DNA of 64,000 nt from Gammaproteobacteria bacterium (lineage in GTDB: Bacteria; Pseudomonadota; Gammaproteobacteria; Acidiferrobacterales; Sulfurifustaceae), in contig SCRL01000054.1 of assembly GCA_004298065.1 (NCBI GenBank), positions 1-64,000 on the forward strand, read 5' to 3'. Of this stretch, positions 32,850 through 40,744 are shown piece after piece (within the stretch, counting starts at the first letter, position 1; the number at the start of each line of letters is the position of its first letter). The position numbers were made by a program, and so were the translations under genes. The notes beneath the pieces are model-generated. The model had not been told where the DNA came from. It ran no database searches and saw nothing but the letters and a program-made list of their open reading frames with translations.

Positions 32850-34223
32850 ATGAGCAGCAGCCCGACTATTCGCATCCAGTCTCTCGTCGAAGCGCAGGAC
32901 GCGCCCACCGTAGTCGTCGATCGCGAGTACCGCATCGTCGCCGCCAACGCCGCCTACTGCGCCTCCTACGGCGTGCAGCCGGGCGAAATTGTCGGGCGCC
33001 GTTGCCACGAGGTGTCGCACCACTCGGCGGTGCCGTGCCACCAGAACGGCGAGCACTGCCCGCACCACGAGGTGTTCCGCACCCAAAGCCGGTTCGAGGT
33101 GTTGCACACGCACTACGATCAGCACAACCACGCCGACCACGTGCGCATCAAGGCCTATCCACTGCAGGACACCGGCGGTGCGACCTATCTCATGGAGACG
33201 ATCCATCGCCTGGCGCCGAGCGCCGACCTCACCTGCGAGGAGATGAAGATGGTCGGGCGCTCACCGTCGTTCCTGGCCTGCATCGAGAACATGACGGTGG
33301 CGGCCAGGTCGGATGCACCGGTGCTGCTCTACGGCGAGACCGGCGTCGGCAAGGAGCTCGCCGCGCGCTTCGTGCACGACCACTCGGCGCGCAAGAACGA
33401 GGCGTTCGTCGAGCTCAACTGCGCCGCGATCCCCGAGGCGCTCACCGAGAGCGAGTTGTTCGGCCACGAGCGCGGCGCCTTTACCGGGTGTCTCGGACGC
33501 AAGCAGGGTCTGTTCGAGCTCGCGAGCGGTGGCACGCTGTTCCTCGACGAGATCGGCGAGCTGCCGCTCGCGGTACAGGCGAAGCTGCTGCGCGTGCTCG
33601 ACGCCGGCGAGTTCCGGCGCGTCGGCGGCCACGAGTTGGTGCGCACCGACGCGCGCGTTATCGCCGCCACCAACCAGAACCTGCTCACCATGGTCGCCGA
33701 CGGCCGCTTCCGCGAGGATCTCTATTTCCGTATCGCCGGCATCAAGGTCAACATCCCGCCGCTGCGCGAGCGGCGCCAGGACATTCCGGCACTCGCCGAG
33801 ACGCTGCTGCAGCGCGCCTGCAAGCGCGCCCAGCGTGTGTGCCGGCTCACGAAGGATGCCATCGACAAGCTTGTACGCTACGACTACCCGGGCAACATCC
33901 GCGAGCTGCGTAACGTCCTGCAACGCGCCGCGGCGCTGAGTCCGGACGGGGTGATCCACGCCAAGCACATTCACCTCGGTGAACACTCTGTAAACCGGGA
34001 GGCGTTGTCATACGCCGAGGGCATCGCGGTCAGTCCGATGGCCGGCGGCGCGCGATCGGGGATGGCTGCGGTTACGCCGAAGCTCAAGGATATCGAGGCG
34101 CGCTATCTGGAGGAGTTGCTCGCGCGCCACGGCGGCAAGCGCCGGGCCGTGGCCGAGGTTATGGGCGTGAGCGAGCGCACCATCTACCGGCGCATCAAGC
34201 AACTCGGTCTCGCGAGCGCTTAG
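32850..34223 (+). CDS. PAS-domain sigma54-dependent transcriptional activator
   Basis: Enhancer-binding protein of 457 residues. An N-terminal PAS domain (about 10-120) carries a Cys/His-rich stretch (RRCHEVSHHSAVPC and GEHCPHH, with Cys52, Cys63 and Cys70). The AAA+ domain (about 132-365) has Walker A GETGVGKE (162-169), Walker B GTLFLDEIGE (228-237) and arginine fingers in REDLYFRIAG. The sigma54-contact loop reads GAFTGC (209-214) where nearly all homologues have GAFTGA. A C-terminal Fis-type helix-turn-helix (RRAVAEVMGVSERTIYRRIKQLG) binds DNA. The PAS probably senses a redox or sulfur ligand. The gene diverges from the tetraheme cytochrome gene, which has a sigma54 promoter. The RBS is GAGAGGAG. 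Confidence 0.92.
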   Translation: MSSSPTIRIQSLVEAQDAPTVVVDREYRIVAANAAYCASYGVQPGEIVGRRCHEVSHHSAVPCHQNGEHCPHHEVFRTQSRFEVLHTHYDQHNHADHVRIKAYPLQDTGGATYLMETIHRLAPSADLTCEEMKMVGRSPSFLACIENMTVAARSDAPVLLYGETGVGKELAARFVHDHSARKNEAFVELNCAAIPEALTESELFGHERGAFTGCLGRKQGLFELASGGTLFLDEIGELPLAVQAKLLRVLDAGEFRRVGGHELVRTDARVIAATNQNLLTMVADGRFREDLYFRIAGIKVNIPPLRERRQDIPALAETLLQRACKRAQRVCRLTKDAIDKLVRYDYPGNIRELRNVLQRAAALSPDGVIHAKHIHLGEHSVNREALSYAEGIAVSPMAGGARSGMAAVTPKLKDIEARYLEELLARHGGKRRAVAEVMGVSERTIYRRIKQLGLASA

Positions 34224-34234
34224 AAGAAATTTTC

Positions 34235-34310
34235 ACCACAGAGGACACAGAGAGCACAGAGGAATTTTGAAAAATTTTTATTTCTCTGTGTGCTCCGTGT
34301 TCTCCGTGGT
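34235..34310. repeat. Palindromic repeat copy A
   Basis: Two imperfect 27-base inverted arms (34235-34261 and 34284-34310) of the form ACCACAGAG...CACAGAG and CTCTGTG...GTGGT flank a 22-base AT-rich centre. Each arm is built of about three degenerate nine-base units of the CACAGAGNN kind. Mismatches are mostly transitions that would still pair as G-U in RNA. It lies between the activator gene and the end of the beta-CASP gene, which converge. Confidence 0.85.
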
Positions 34311-34323
34311 TAAGCAATCTTGA

Positions 34324-35742
34324 TCAACGCGGCAGTTTCGCGAGGTCGAGGCGCGCGCCGGCGGTCGGCACGATTACCGGCGCGCGCAGCGCCTTGAGTT
34401 TTCCCGCCAGTTGTTCCATCGGCACCGGTTCGCCGTGCACCAGCGCGACTGTCGGCCGCGTCTTGCCGAAACCGCGATACCACGAAAGCAACCCCGATTG
34501 ATCCGCGTGCGCCGATAAGCCGCCGATGGTGTGGATCTTCGCCGCCACGCGGATGTTCTCGCCCCACAGGCGCACGCTCGGCGCGCCGTCTACGAGCATT
34601 CGCCCGAGCGTGCCGCGCGCCTGAAAGCCGGTGAACACCACGTGGCATGACTCGCGCCACAGGTTGTGCTTGAGGTGATGGCGGATGCGTCCGCCGTCGC
34701 ACATGCCGCTGCCGGCGATGACGATCGCGCCCGCGGCCACGCGGTTGATCGCCATCGAGTCCTCGGCGCGCCGCACCATGCGCAGGTTCGGCAGCGCGAA
34801 CACGTCGCCGTTGGTCTTGCGGTTGTGTGCGGCCTCGTGGTTGTGCAGCTTCCAGTGGCGCGCATAGACTTCGGTCGCCCCGATCGCCATCGGGCTGTCG
34901 AGGAACACCGTCCAGTGCCCGAGGTCCCACTCCTGCCAGTGCTGCTTCATCACGTACAGCAGCTCCTGGCTGCGGCCGATGGCGAACGCCGGAATGAGGA
35001 TGTTGCCGCCGCTCCCGGCGGCCTCGCGGAAAATGCTGCCGAGCTCGCGCCAGGTCGCGGCCCACGAGCGGTGGTTGCGGTCGCCGTAGGTGGATTCGAG
35101 CACCACCAGGTCGGCCGCGCGCACGGTTGCCGGGTTGTGCAGGATCGGCGCGCCGCGGTGGCCGAGATCGCCGCTGAACACCACGTGGCGTGTGAGGCTG
35201 CCTTCGGTGAGCTGTAACTCGACGATGGCGCTGCCGAGGATGTGCCCGGCGTCGCGCAGCGTAAGACGCACGCCCGGCAGGATGTCGGCGTCGGTGTCGT
35301 AGTCGAGTGCGCGGATCAGGCGCAGCGCCGTCTCGGCCTCGGCGCGCGTGTACAGCGGTTCGATTCCTGATCGCCCCTTGCGCGCGCGTTTACGCGACTC
35401 GATCTCCGCGTCCTTCTCGTTCAGCGCCGCCGCATCGAGCAGCATGATGCGCACGAGATCGCGCGTGGCGCGGTGAGTGTAGATCGGTCCGCGAAAACCG
35501 GCCTTCACCAGCAGCGGCAGGCGTCCCGAGTGGTCGAGGTGCGCGTGGCTCAGTACCACCGCATCGAGCGCCTGGGGATTGAACGCAAACGCGCGGCGGT
35601 TGCGCGCCTCTTCCGCGGTACTGCCCTGAATCAACCCGCAATCGACCAATAATTGTTTGCCGCCGACGCTGACGCGGTGACACGAGCCGGTGACCTCCTG
35701 CGCCGCGCCGTGGAACGTGATATCCAGTTCAGTCTCCCGCAA
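34324..35742 (-). CDS. Beta-CASP metallo-beta-lactamase-fold hydrolase (putative RNase)
   Basis: A 472-residue member of the COG1236 group (CPSF-100/RNase J-like). The metal-binding motif is HAHLDHSG (near residue 66), with further ligands at VFSGDLGHRG. The beta-CASP domain shows LESTYGDR, the conserved GSGMCDGGRIRHHL and HVVFTGFQARGTLGR, and a RMMBL-type end with GGLSAHADQSGLLSW. Family members are RNA exo/endonucleases acting in the cytoplasm. The RNA target here is unknown. The gene lies between two copies of the palindromic repeat family (copies A and B). Confidence 0.9.
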   Translation of the reverse strand: MRETELDITFHGAAQEVTGSCHRVSVGGKQLLVDCGLIQGSTAEEARNRRAFAFNPQALDAVVLSHAHLDHSGRLPLLVKAGFRGPIYTHRATRDLVRIMLLDAAALNEKDAEIESRKRARKGRSGIEPLYTRAEAETALRLIRALDYDTDADILPGVRLTLRDAGHILGSAIVELQLTEGSLTRHVVFSGDLGHRGAPILHNPATVRAADLVVLESTYGDRNHRSWAATWRELGSIFREAAGSGGNILIPAFAIGRSQELLYVMKQHWQEWDLGHWTVFLDSPMAIGATEVYARHWKLHNHEAAHNRKTNGDVFALPNLRMVRRAEDSMAINRVAAGAIVIAGSGMCDGGRIRHHLKHNLWRESCHVVFTGFQARGTLGRMLVDGAPSVRLWGENIRVAAKIHTIGGLSAHADQSGLLSWYRGFGKTRPTVALVHGEPVPMEQLAGKLKALRAPVIVPTAGARLDLAKLPR

Positions 35743-35753
35743 GAATATTGTTC

Positions 35754-35823
35754 ACCACAGAGAACACGGAGCGCACGGAGAAAAATAGAGAATTTATGAA
35801 ATTCTCTCTGTGTGCTCTGTGGT
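35754..35823. repeat. Palindromic repeat copy B
   Basis: Left arm 35754-35780 (ACCACAGAG followed by CACGGAG-type units) and right arm 35804-35823. The right arm is about one nine-base unit shorter than in copies A and C. It sits between the fructosamine-kinase-like gene and the beta-CASP gene, ending 12 bases from the former's stop, and could act as a hairpin in the transcript. Confidence 0.82.
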
Positions 35824-35834
35824 GAATAAAGTTT

Positions 35835-36719
35835 TTAACGCACCTCGGCGAGCAGGCGCTCGATCGTCTGTTGCGCCTGGGCGCGATAGCCGCCGCCGAA
35901 GAGATTGAGATGGTTGAGCACATGGTAGAGGTTATACAGGTTTTTGCGCACGCGGTACCCGGCATCGAGCGGCCAGGCCTCGCGGTAGGCGGCGTGGAAA
36001 CGCGCGGAGAAGCCGCCGAAGAGCTCGGTCATGGCGAGGTCGGCCTCGCGGTCGCCGTAGTACACCGCCGGGTCGAAGACCACCGGTTCGCCCGTGTCCG
36101 TCGCCGCAGCGTTCCCGCCCCAGAGATCGCCGTGCAGCAGCGAAGGGTGGGGCCGGTAATCGCGAAAGAACGCCGGCAGCGCATCGAGCAGCCTTTCGCC
36201 ATCGTGTTGTAATGATCCTCCGTAACCGTTGTCGACGGCGAGCCCAAGTTGCAACCCGAGACGTTGCTCGCGCCAGAACGCGACCCAATCGTCGGTTTCG
36301 TGGTTGGGCTGCGGCGTCGAGCCGATGGTGTTGTCGCGCTTCCAGCCGAAACGCGGCGCGGTCGCGCGGTGCATTTGTGCAAGTTGGCGGCCAAGCGTCT
36401 CCTGCGCCTGCGCATCCAAGCCGCGCAGCGGCAGGTATTCGAGCACGAGAAACGCCCGGTGTGCGGCGATCCCACTGCATACCGGCGTCGGCACGCGCAC
36501 CGAGCGGGTCATGGCGATCTCGCGCAGCCCTTCGGCCTCGGCCTCGAACATGGCAAGCCGTTCCGCGCTGTTGAGCTTGACGAAGTAGCGCTGTGCGCCG
36601 CCTTCGAGCACTAACGCCTGGTTAATACAGCCGCCGCCCACGTCCTGATGCGAATCGGGCGTGAACGCGCGTCCGGTGGCGACGGCGATGAGGCGGGCGA
36701 GTTCGGAGGCGAGGGACAT
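35835..36719 (-). CDS. Fructosamine-3-kinase family protein
   Basis: A 294-residue APH-fold kinase of the Fructosamin_kin family (PF03881). Motifs are GGCINQALVLEGGAQRYFVKLN (ATP-binding lobe), the catalytic loop LLHGDLWGGN (near residue 193) and VVFDPAVYYGDREADLAM as the metal-binding DPA segment. Members phosphorylate glycated amines, leading to protein deglycation. It is a complete single-domain version. It reads toward the beta-CASP gene and is separated from it by repeat copy B. Confidence 0.93.
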   Translation of the reverse strand: MSLASELARLIAVATGRAFTPDSHQDVGGGCINQALVLEGGAQRYFVKLNSAERLAMFEAEAEGLREIAMTRSVRVPTPVCSGIAAHRAFLVLEYLPLRGLDAQAQETLGRQLAQMHRATAPRFGWKRDNTIGSTPQPNHETDDWVAFWREQRLGLQLGLAVDNGYGGSLQHDGERLLDALPAFFRDYRPHPSLLHGDLWGGNAAATDTGEPVVFDPAVYYGDREADLAMTELFGGFSARFHAAYREAWPLDAGYRVRKNLYNLYHVLNHLNLFGGGYRAQAQQTIERLLAEVR

Positions 36720-36817
36720 GGCGGGGCAGCCTACCGATTGCGGCAGGGAGTGTCAGGCATCGTCAGTATCAGTCTTTTATTATTATCTAATAAACTGTTT
36801 TTAAAGGCATTTATTCG

Positions 36818-36833
36818 TGGCACCGGAATTGCA
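36818..36833 (+). promoter_or_regulatory. Sigma54 (-24/-12) promoter of the GGDEF-EAL gene
   Basis: TGGCACCGGAATTGCA matches TGGCACG-N4-TTGCW except at position 7, with exact GG-to-GC spacing. Transcription would start near 36845, leaving an 84-base leader that contains a GGGGG-CTGA-CCCCC hairpin. The AT-rich upstream segment (36760-36815) could hold activator sites. Confidence 0.75.
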
Positions 36834-36889
36834 GAAATACTCCTCATAAAAGAGAAGTTTCCGGGGGCTGACCCCCACCGGAGGGGAAG

Positions 36890-36908
36890 TCGTGCGGCCC
36901 ACGGCCGT
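36890..36908 (+). repeat. 19-base direct repeat, left copy
   Basis: TCGTGCGGCCCACGGCCGT recurs with one change at 39443-39461, so the two copies flank the GGDEF-EAL gene. It contains the palindrome ACGGCCGT. Here it lies in the mRNA leader just before the coding sequence. Confidence 0.55.
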
Positions 36909-36928
36909 GCGTACGAGGGGGATATCGT

Positions 36929-39352
36929 TTGTTGAATCGGTTGTCCATGCGGTTGAGCCTCGTCGTCACCATCCTGGCGATGGGCGCGCTCGCCATCCTG
37001 CTCGCCATCGAGGCCAGCCGCGTCTACCGCGACCTCGCCGAGACGCAGCAGCGCGAGGCGCTGACCGAGCAGCTGCGCTTCATCGTGCACGACCTGCGCG
37101 GTGCGTTCGAGGGCAAGGCGCGCGAGTTGGCCACGCCGCTGACGCGCGATTCCGCGTTCCTCGCCGCGGTGCGCGCGCACCGGCACGATACCGTGACGCG
37201 CGCGCTCGAACGGCACGCGCGCGCGCTCACCGCGACGTCGAGCGCGACCCGGCTCGAAAAAATTTATGTCTACGACGCCGCACAACAGCTTGTCGGCGCT
37301 TTCGCCGATGGGATCGAGGCGAGGGCCGCGCGCCAAGGAGGGCGCGGTAGCGGCATCGCCGGCGCGTCGCGCGCGGCCGCTCTGCCGCCGTGCCAGAGCC
37401 TGCAGCTCCAGTTCGCGCGCCGCAACCCGGCCGAGGCGGACAAGCCGCTCTCCGGCATCTGCATCGCCGAGCGTAATCCGTACTATGCCGTGGTGCTGCC
37501 GCTCGGGGTGCGGGGCGACACCGGTAGTCTGCATCTCGTCATGGACCTCGCGCCCAATTTGGCCACGGCCGAGAACGCGCTGGGCATGCCGCTCGCGCTT
37601 GCTTTCGGCGACGGCACGCGCGTCTACCGTTCCGTTCGCTGGCCGGCGGCGGTCGACGAGAACACGCTGGTGGTGAGCTACTCGCTGCTGGCCCACGCCG
37701 ACAGCAAGGCGTACATGAACCTGTCGCTCGCCCGGGACGTGCGCGCCTTCAACGCCCGCCTCGCAGAAACCCGGCGCCTGATCCTGTTCATCGCCGCGAT
37801 TGTGATTGCGCTCGCCATCGCCATCGCACTTGCGGTGTTGCAGAAGACCGCCATCGATCCGTTGCGCGCGCTGACGGCGCAGTTGCGCAAGCTGCGCCAG
37901 GACGAGCGCCACCTCGGCCAGCAGGTGGAGGTGCGTGGCAACACCGAGGTGATCGAGCTCGGTGAGGGGTTCAATGAAATGACCACGCGCCTGCAATCGC
38001 TCTACCAGAATCTCGAGAGCCTCGCGTTCACCGATCCGCTGACGAAGCTGCCCAACCGCGCGCTGTTCCGTCAGCGCCTGGAGGAGGCGCTCGCGGGCGC
38101 GCGGCGCGACCATCGGCCGTTCGCACTGTTCCTCATGGACCTCGACCACTTCAAGGAAATCAACGATACCCTTGGCCACCGTGTCGGCGACCTGCTGCTG
38201 GCGCAAGTGGCGGAGCGCCTGCGCCAGCGCCTGCGCCAGGCCGACATGGTCGCGCGCCTCGGTGGCGACGAATTCGCGGTGCTGCTGCCCGGGCTCGATA
38301 CGCGCCACGCGGCGATGGCCGCGAAGCTGCTGCTGCAGGCGCTGCACGACCCGTTCAACGTCGAGGAGCAGAACCTGAGCGTGGGTGCCTCCGTCGGCAT
38401 CGCGCTCTACCCGGACCACGGCGTGGACCTGCATACGCTGATGCAGCGCGCCGATGTCGCCATGTATGCCGCCAAGCGCGTGAACGACGGTTTCGCGTTC
38501 TACGACGCCAAACTCGATACCCACGCGCCGTCGCGTTTCACGCTTCTGGGCGAGCTGCGTCAGGCACTGGAGCGGCGCGAATTCCGGCTCTTCTACCAGC
38601 CGAAGGTGAATCTCGCGAGCGGCGAGGTTACCGGCGTGGAAGCGCTGGTGCGCTGGAAACACCCGCGCAACGGCCTGGTGTTGCCCGACGTGTTCATCCC
38701 GCTGATGGAGCAGACCGGCATGCTGCGCGCGCTCACGCCGTGGATGTTGGATGAGGCGCTGGCGCAGAGCCACGCACTGACGCAGCAGGGCCATACCCTG
38801 ACCGTGGCGCTCAACCTGTCGGCGCGCGACCTGCTCGCACCGCACTTGGTCGAAACCTTCGCCGAACAACTCGAAGCCCACGGGGTAGCGGCCTCGCAGA
38901 TCGAGATCGAAATCACCGAAAGCACGCTTATGAGCGAGCGCGAGCGCGCCCAGGACGCGCTCGCGCGCCTGGCCGAAATGGGGATCAAGATCGCCATCGA
39001 CGATTTCGGCGTCGGCTACTCCTCGCTGGCGTACCTGCGGAACCTGCCGGTGGATACGATCAAGATCGACCGCTCGTTCGTCATCGGCATGGGCTACCAG
39101 GAGGATAACGCCGCGATCGTGCACACCAGCGTCGACCTGGCGCATAACCTCGGGCTTGACGTCGTTGCCGAGGGCGTGGAATCCGACGATGTGCTGCGCC
39201 GACTGCATGATCTTGGCTGCGACGCCGGGCAGGGAAATTTCATCAGTCGGCCGCTGACCGCGGACGAGTTGCAGGTATGGCTGCGGCAATCGAGTTGGGC
39301 GCAAAACAAGAAATCACCGGCGCGCGGCCTGGGTCGCGCCGCCCGGCGCTGA
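36929..39352 (+). CDS. Sensor GGDEF-EAL cyclic-di-GMP protein
   Basis: A membrane-bound 807-residue protein. A TTG start at 36929 follows a GAGGGGG site; the adjacent TTG at 36932 is equally possible. Membrane helices lie at about 8-27 and 280-305, around a periplasmic Cache-like sensor. A HAMP-like segment follows, then GGDEF (active site LGGDEF at 445-449) and EAL (VEALVRWKHP at 571 on, with NLSARDLL and DDFGVGYSSL). Both catalytic motifs are intact, and the I-site RQAD precedes GGDEF by five residues. It may therefore synthesise, degrade or sense c-di-GMP. It has a strong sigma54 promoter candidate. Confidence 0.93.
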   Translation: MLNRLSMRLSLVVTILAMGALAILLAIEASRVYRDLAETQQREALTEQLRFIVHDLRGAFEGKARELATPLTRDSAFLAAVRAHRHDTVTRALERHARALTATSSATRLEKIYVYDAAQQLVGAFADGIEARAARQGGRGSGIAGASRAAALPPCQSLQLQFARRNPAEADKPLSGICIAERNPYYAVVLPLGVRGDTGSLHLVMDLAPNLATAENALGMPLALAFGDGTRVYRSVRWPAAVDENTLVVSYSLLAHADSKAYMNLSLARDVRAFNARLAETRRLILFIAAIVIALAIAIALAVLQKTAIDPLRALTAQLRKLRQDERHLGQQVEVRGNTEVIELGEGFNEMTTRLQSLYQNLESLAFTDPLTKLPNRALFRQRLEEALAGARRDHRPFALFLMDLDHFKEINDTLGHRVGDLLLAQVAERLRQRLRQADMVARLGGDEFAVLLPGLDTRHAAMAAKLLLQALHDPFNVEEQNLSVGASVGIALYPDHGVDLHTLMQRADVAMYAAKRVNDGFAFYDAKLDTHAPSRFTLLGELRQALERREFRLFYQPKVNLASGEVTGVEALVRWKHPRNGLVLPDVFIPLMEQTGMLRALTPWMLDEALAQSHALTQQGHTLTVALNLSARDLLAPHLVETFAEQLEAHGVAASQIEIEITESTLMSERERAQDALARLAEMGIKIAIDDFGVGYSSLAYLRNLPVDTIKIDRSFVIGMGYQEDNAAIVHTSVDLAHNLGLDVVAEGVESDDVLRRLHDLGCDAGQGNFISRPLTADELQVWLRQSSWAQNKKSPARGLGRAARR

Positions 39353-39442
39353 CCCCCGTTTCCCCAGGGATTTCCCGCCGTTTTTCAGATCCGCCGGGTG
39401 CGATCCCGGTGCAGCTATCTGACCCCACGCCCGGTACGTGAA

Positions 39443-39461
39443 TCGTGCGGCCCGCGGCCGT
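39443..39461 (+). repeat. 19-base direct repeat, right copy
   Basis: TCGTGCGGCCCGCGGCCGT differs in one base from the copy at 36890-36908. It is preceded by a CTGACCCCA-like segment, as is the left copy, and lies about 50 bases before the SDR start. Confidence 0.55.
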
Positions 39462-39508
39462 CGCCGGGTAAGATCGCACGGACAACGATTCAACCAGGGA
39501 GATTTTCC

Positions 39509-40216
39509 ATGCTCGATCTTTCCGGCAGGGTGGCGATTATCACCGGTGCCACCGGCATTCTCGGCCAAGCCTGTGCCCAGGCATTCGGCGCCGCCCGCGC
39601 CCATTGTGTACTTGTCGGCGGCTCGGCCGACAAGCTCGCCGCGCTCTACCGCGCCGACGCGAACCGGCTGCTCGCCGGCGGTTTCGATCTCGCGCTCGAA
39701 GCCGACGCCAGCCGGCTCGTGGACATGACGCTCAAGCAATTCGGGCGCATCGACATTCTCGTCAACACCGTCGGCGGCTTCGCCGGCGGGCGCAAGGTGC
39801 ACGAGGACGATCTCGCCACGTGGGACGCCATGCACCGCATCAATCTGCGCACGACACTTAACGCCTGCCGCGCGGTCGTGCCGCATTTCGTGCGCCAGGG
39901 GTCGGGGCGCATCGTCAACGTCGCCGCGCGCGCGGGGCTCAGCGGCGTCGCCGGGCTCGGCGCCTATGGTGCGTCGAAGAGCGCAGTGATTTACCTGACG
40001 CAAACGCTCGCGGCCGAGCTGAAAGAGAACGGCATCGGCGTGAACTGCGTACTGCCGGGCACGATCGACACGCCGCAAAACCGGCGCGACATGCCGAACG
40101 CGGATTTCACGAAATGGGTGGCGCCGGCGGCGATCGCCGACGTGATGCTGTTTCTCGCCTCGGACGCCGCGCGCGCCGTCAGCGGCGCGGCGGTGCCGGT
40201 TTACGGGCGTAGTTAA
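39509..40216 (+). CDS. Short-chain dehydrogenase/reductase
   Basis: Classical SDR of 235 residues. I chose the ATG at 39509, which follows CAGGGAGA and makes the protein begin MLDLSGRVAIITGATGILG with the NAD(P) motif at residues 10-17. An upstream in-frame start would add 37 residues with no homology-like content. The catalytic tetrad is partly visible as NVAARAGLSG and YGASKSAVIYL. Cofactor choice and substrate cannot be read. It converges on doxX with repeat copy C between. Confidence 0.9.
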   Translation: MLDLSGRVAIITGATGILGQACAQAFGAARAHCVLVGGSADKLAALYRADANRLLAGGFDLALEADASRLVDMTLKQFGRIDILVNTVGGFAGGRKVHEDDLATWDAMHRINLRTTLNACRAVVPHFVRQGSGRIVNVAARAGLSGVAGLGAYGASKSAVIYLTQTLAAELKENGIGVNCVLPGTIDTPQNRRDMPNADFTKWVAPAAIADVMLFLASDAARAVSGAAVPVYGRS

Positions 40217-40225
40217 TAGTTCTTA

Positions 40226-40300
40226 ACCACAGAGGGCACAGAGATCACAGAGTTTTCTTCAACCAAAGACTTTCTCTGTGCGCTCCGTGTTCTCTGTGGT
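40226..40300. repeat. Palindromic repeat copy C
   Basis: Arms 40226-40252 and 40274-40300 show the same ACCACAGAG...CACAGAG / CTCTGTG...GTGGT architecture and near-identical sequence to copies A and B. It lies between the converging SDR and DoxX genes, where it could serve as a bidirectional hairpin. Confidence 0.85.
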
Positions 40301-40318
40301 GAATGTTTTACCAGGCAC

Positions 40319-40744
40319 TTAGCACTTGTCCTTGCCCAGACTGAGCGCGCCGGGACCGAAGGCGATGATGTACAAAAGCCCGCCCATGATGGCAAGATTT
40401 TTCTGGAACTGGATCATCTGCATTTGCATCTGGTCCGCCGGCAGGCCCCAGTAGGCATGGAAGATGCCGGTTACCGGGATCATCCAGAGCAGAATCGCGG
40501 TCGCCGCCCAGCGCGCCTGCCAGCCGAGCAGGATCAGCAATCCGCCCCCGACCTCGACCGCGATGGTGATGACGAGCAGGATCTTGACGAGCATGGGATC
40601 GAGCCCGCCCATTTTCGAGGCCATGTAGCCCGCGGTACCGGCGAAGCCGCCGATTTTGTGCAGGCCGGAGACGATGAAGATGTTGGCGATCAGCAGGCGG
40701 CCGAGCGCCGGGCCGTATTTTTTCGCAAGTTCACAGACATTCAT
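40319..40744 (-). CDS. DoxX-family membrane protein
   Basis: I chose the ATG at 40744, with GGAGGAA upstream, giving 141 residues; an earlier in-frame start at 40783 is less likely. Four hydrophobic helices are visible (about 10-27, 48-70, 75-95 and 105-130), with the DoxX signatures RLLIANIFIVSGLHKIGGF and LLILLGWQARWAA. DoxX proteins include the small subunit of archaeal thiosulfate:quinone oxidoreductase and oxidative-stress membrane proteins. This one is more like the general DoxX/YphA group, so a role in sulfur metabolism is not established. Confidence 0.88.
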   Translation of the reverse strand: MNVCELAKKYGPALGRLLIANIFIVSGLHKIGGFAGTAGYMASKMGGLDPMLVKILLVITIAVEVGGGLLILLGWQARWAATAILLWMIPVTGIFHAYWGLPADQMQMQMIQFQKNLAIMGGLLYIIAFGPGALSLGKDKC

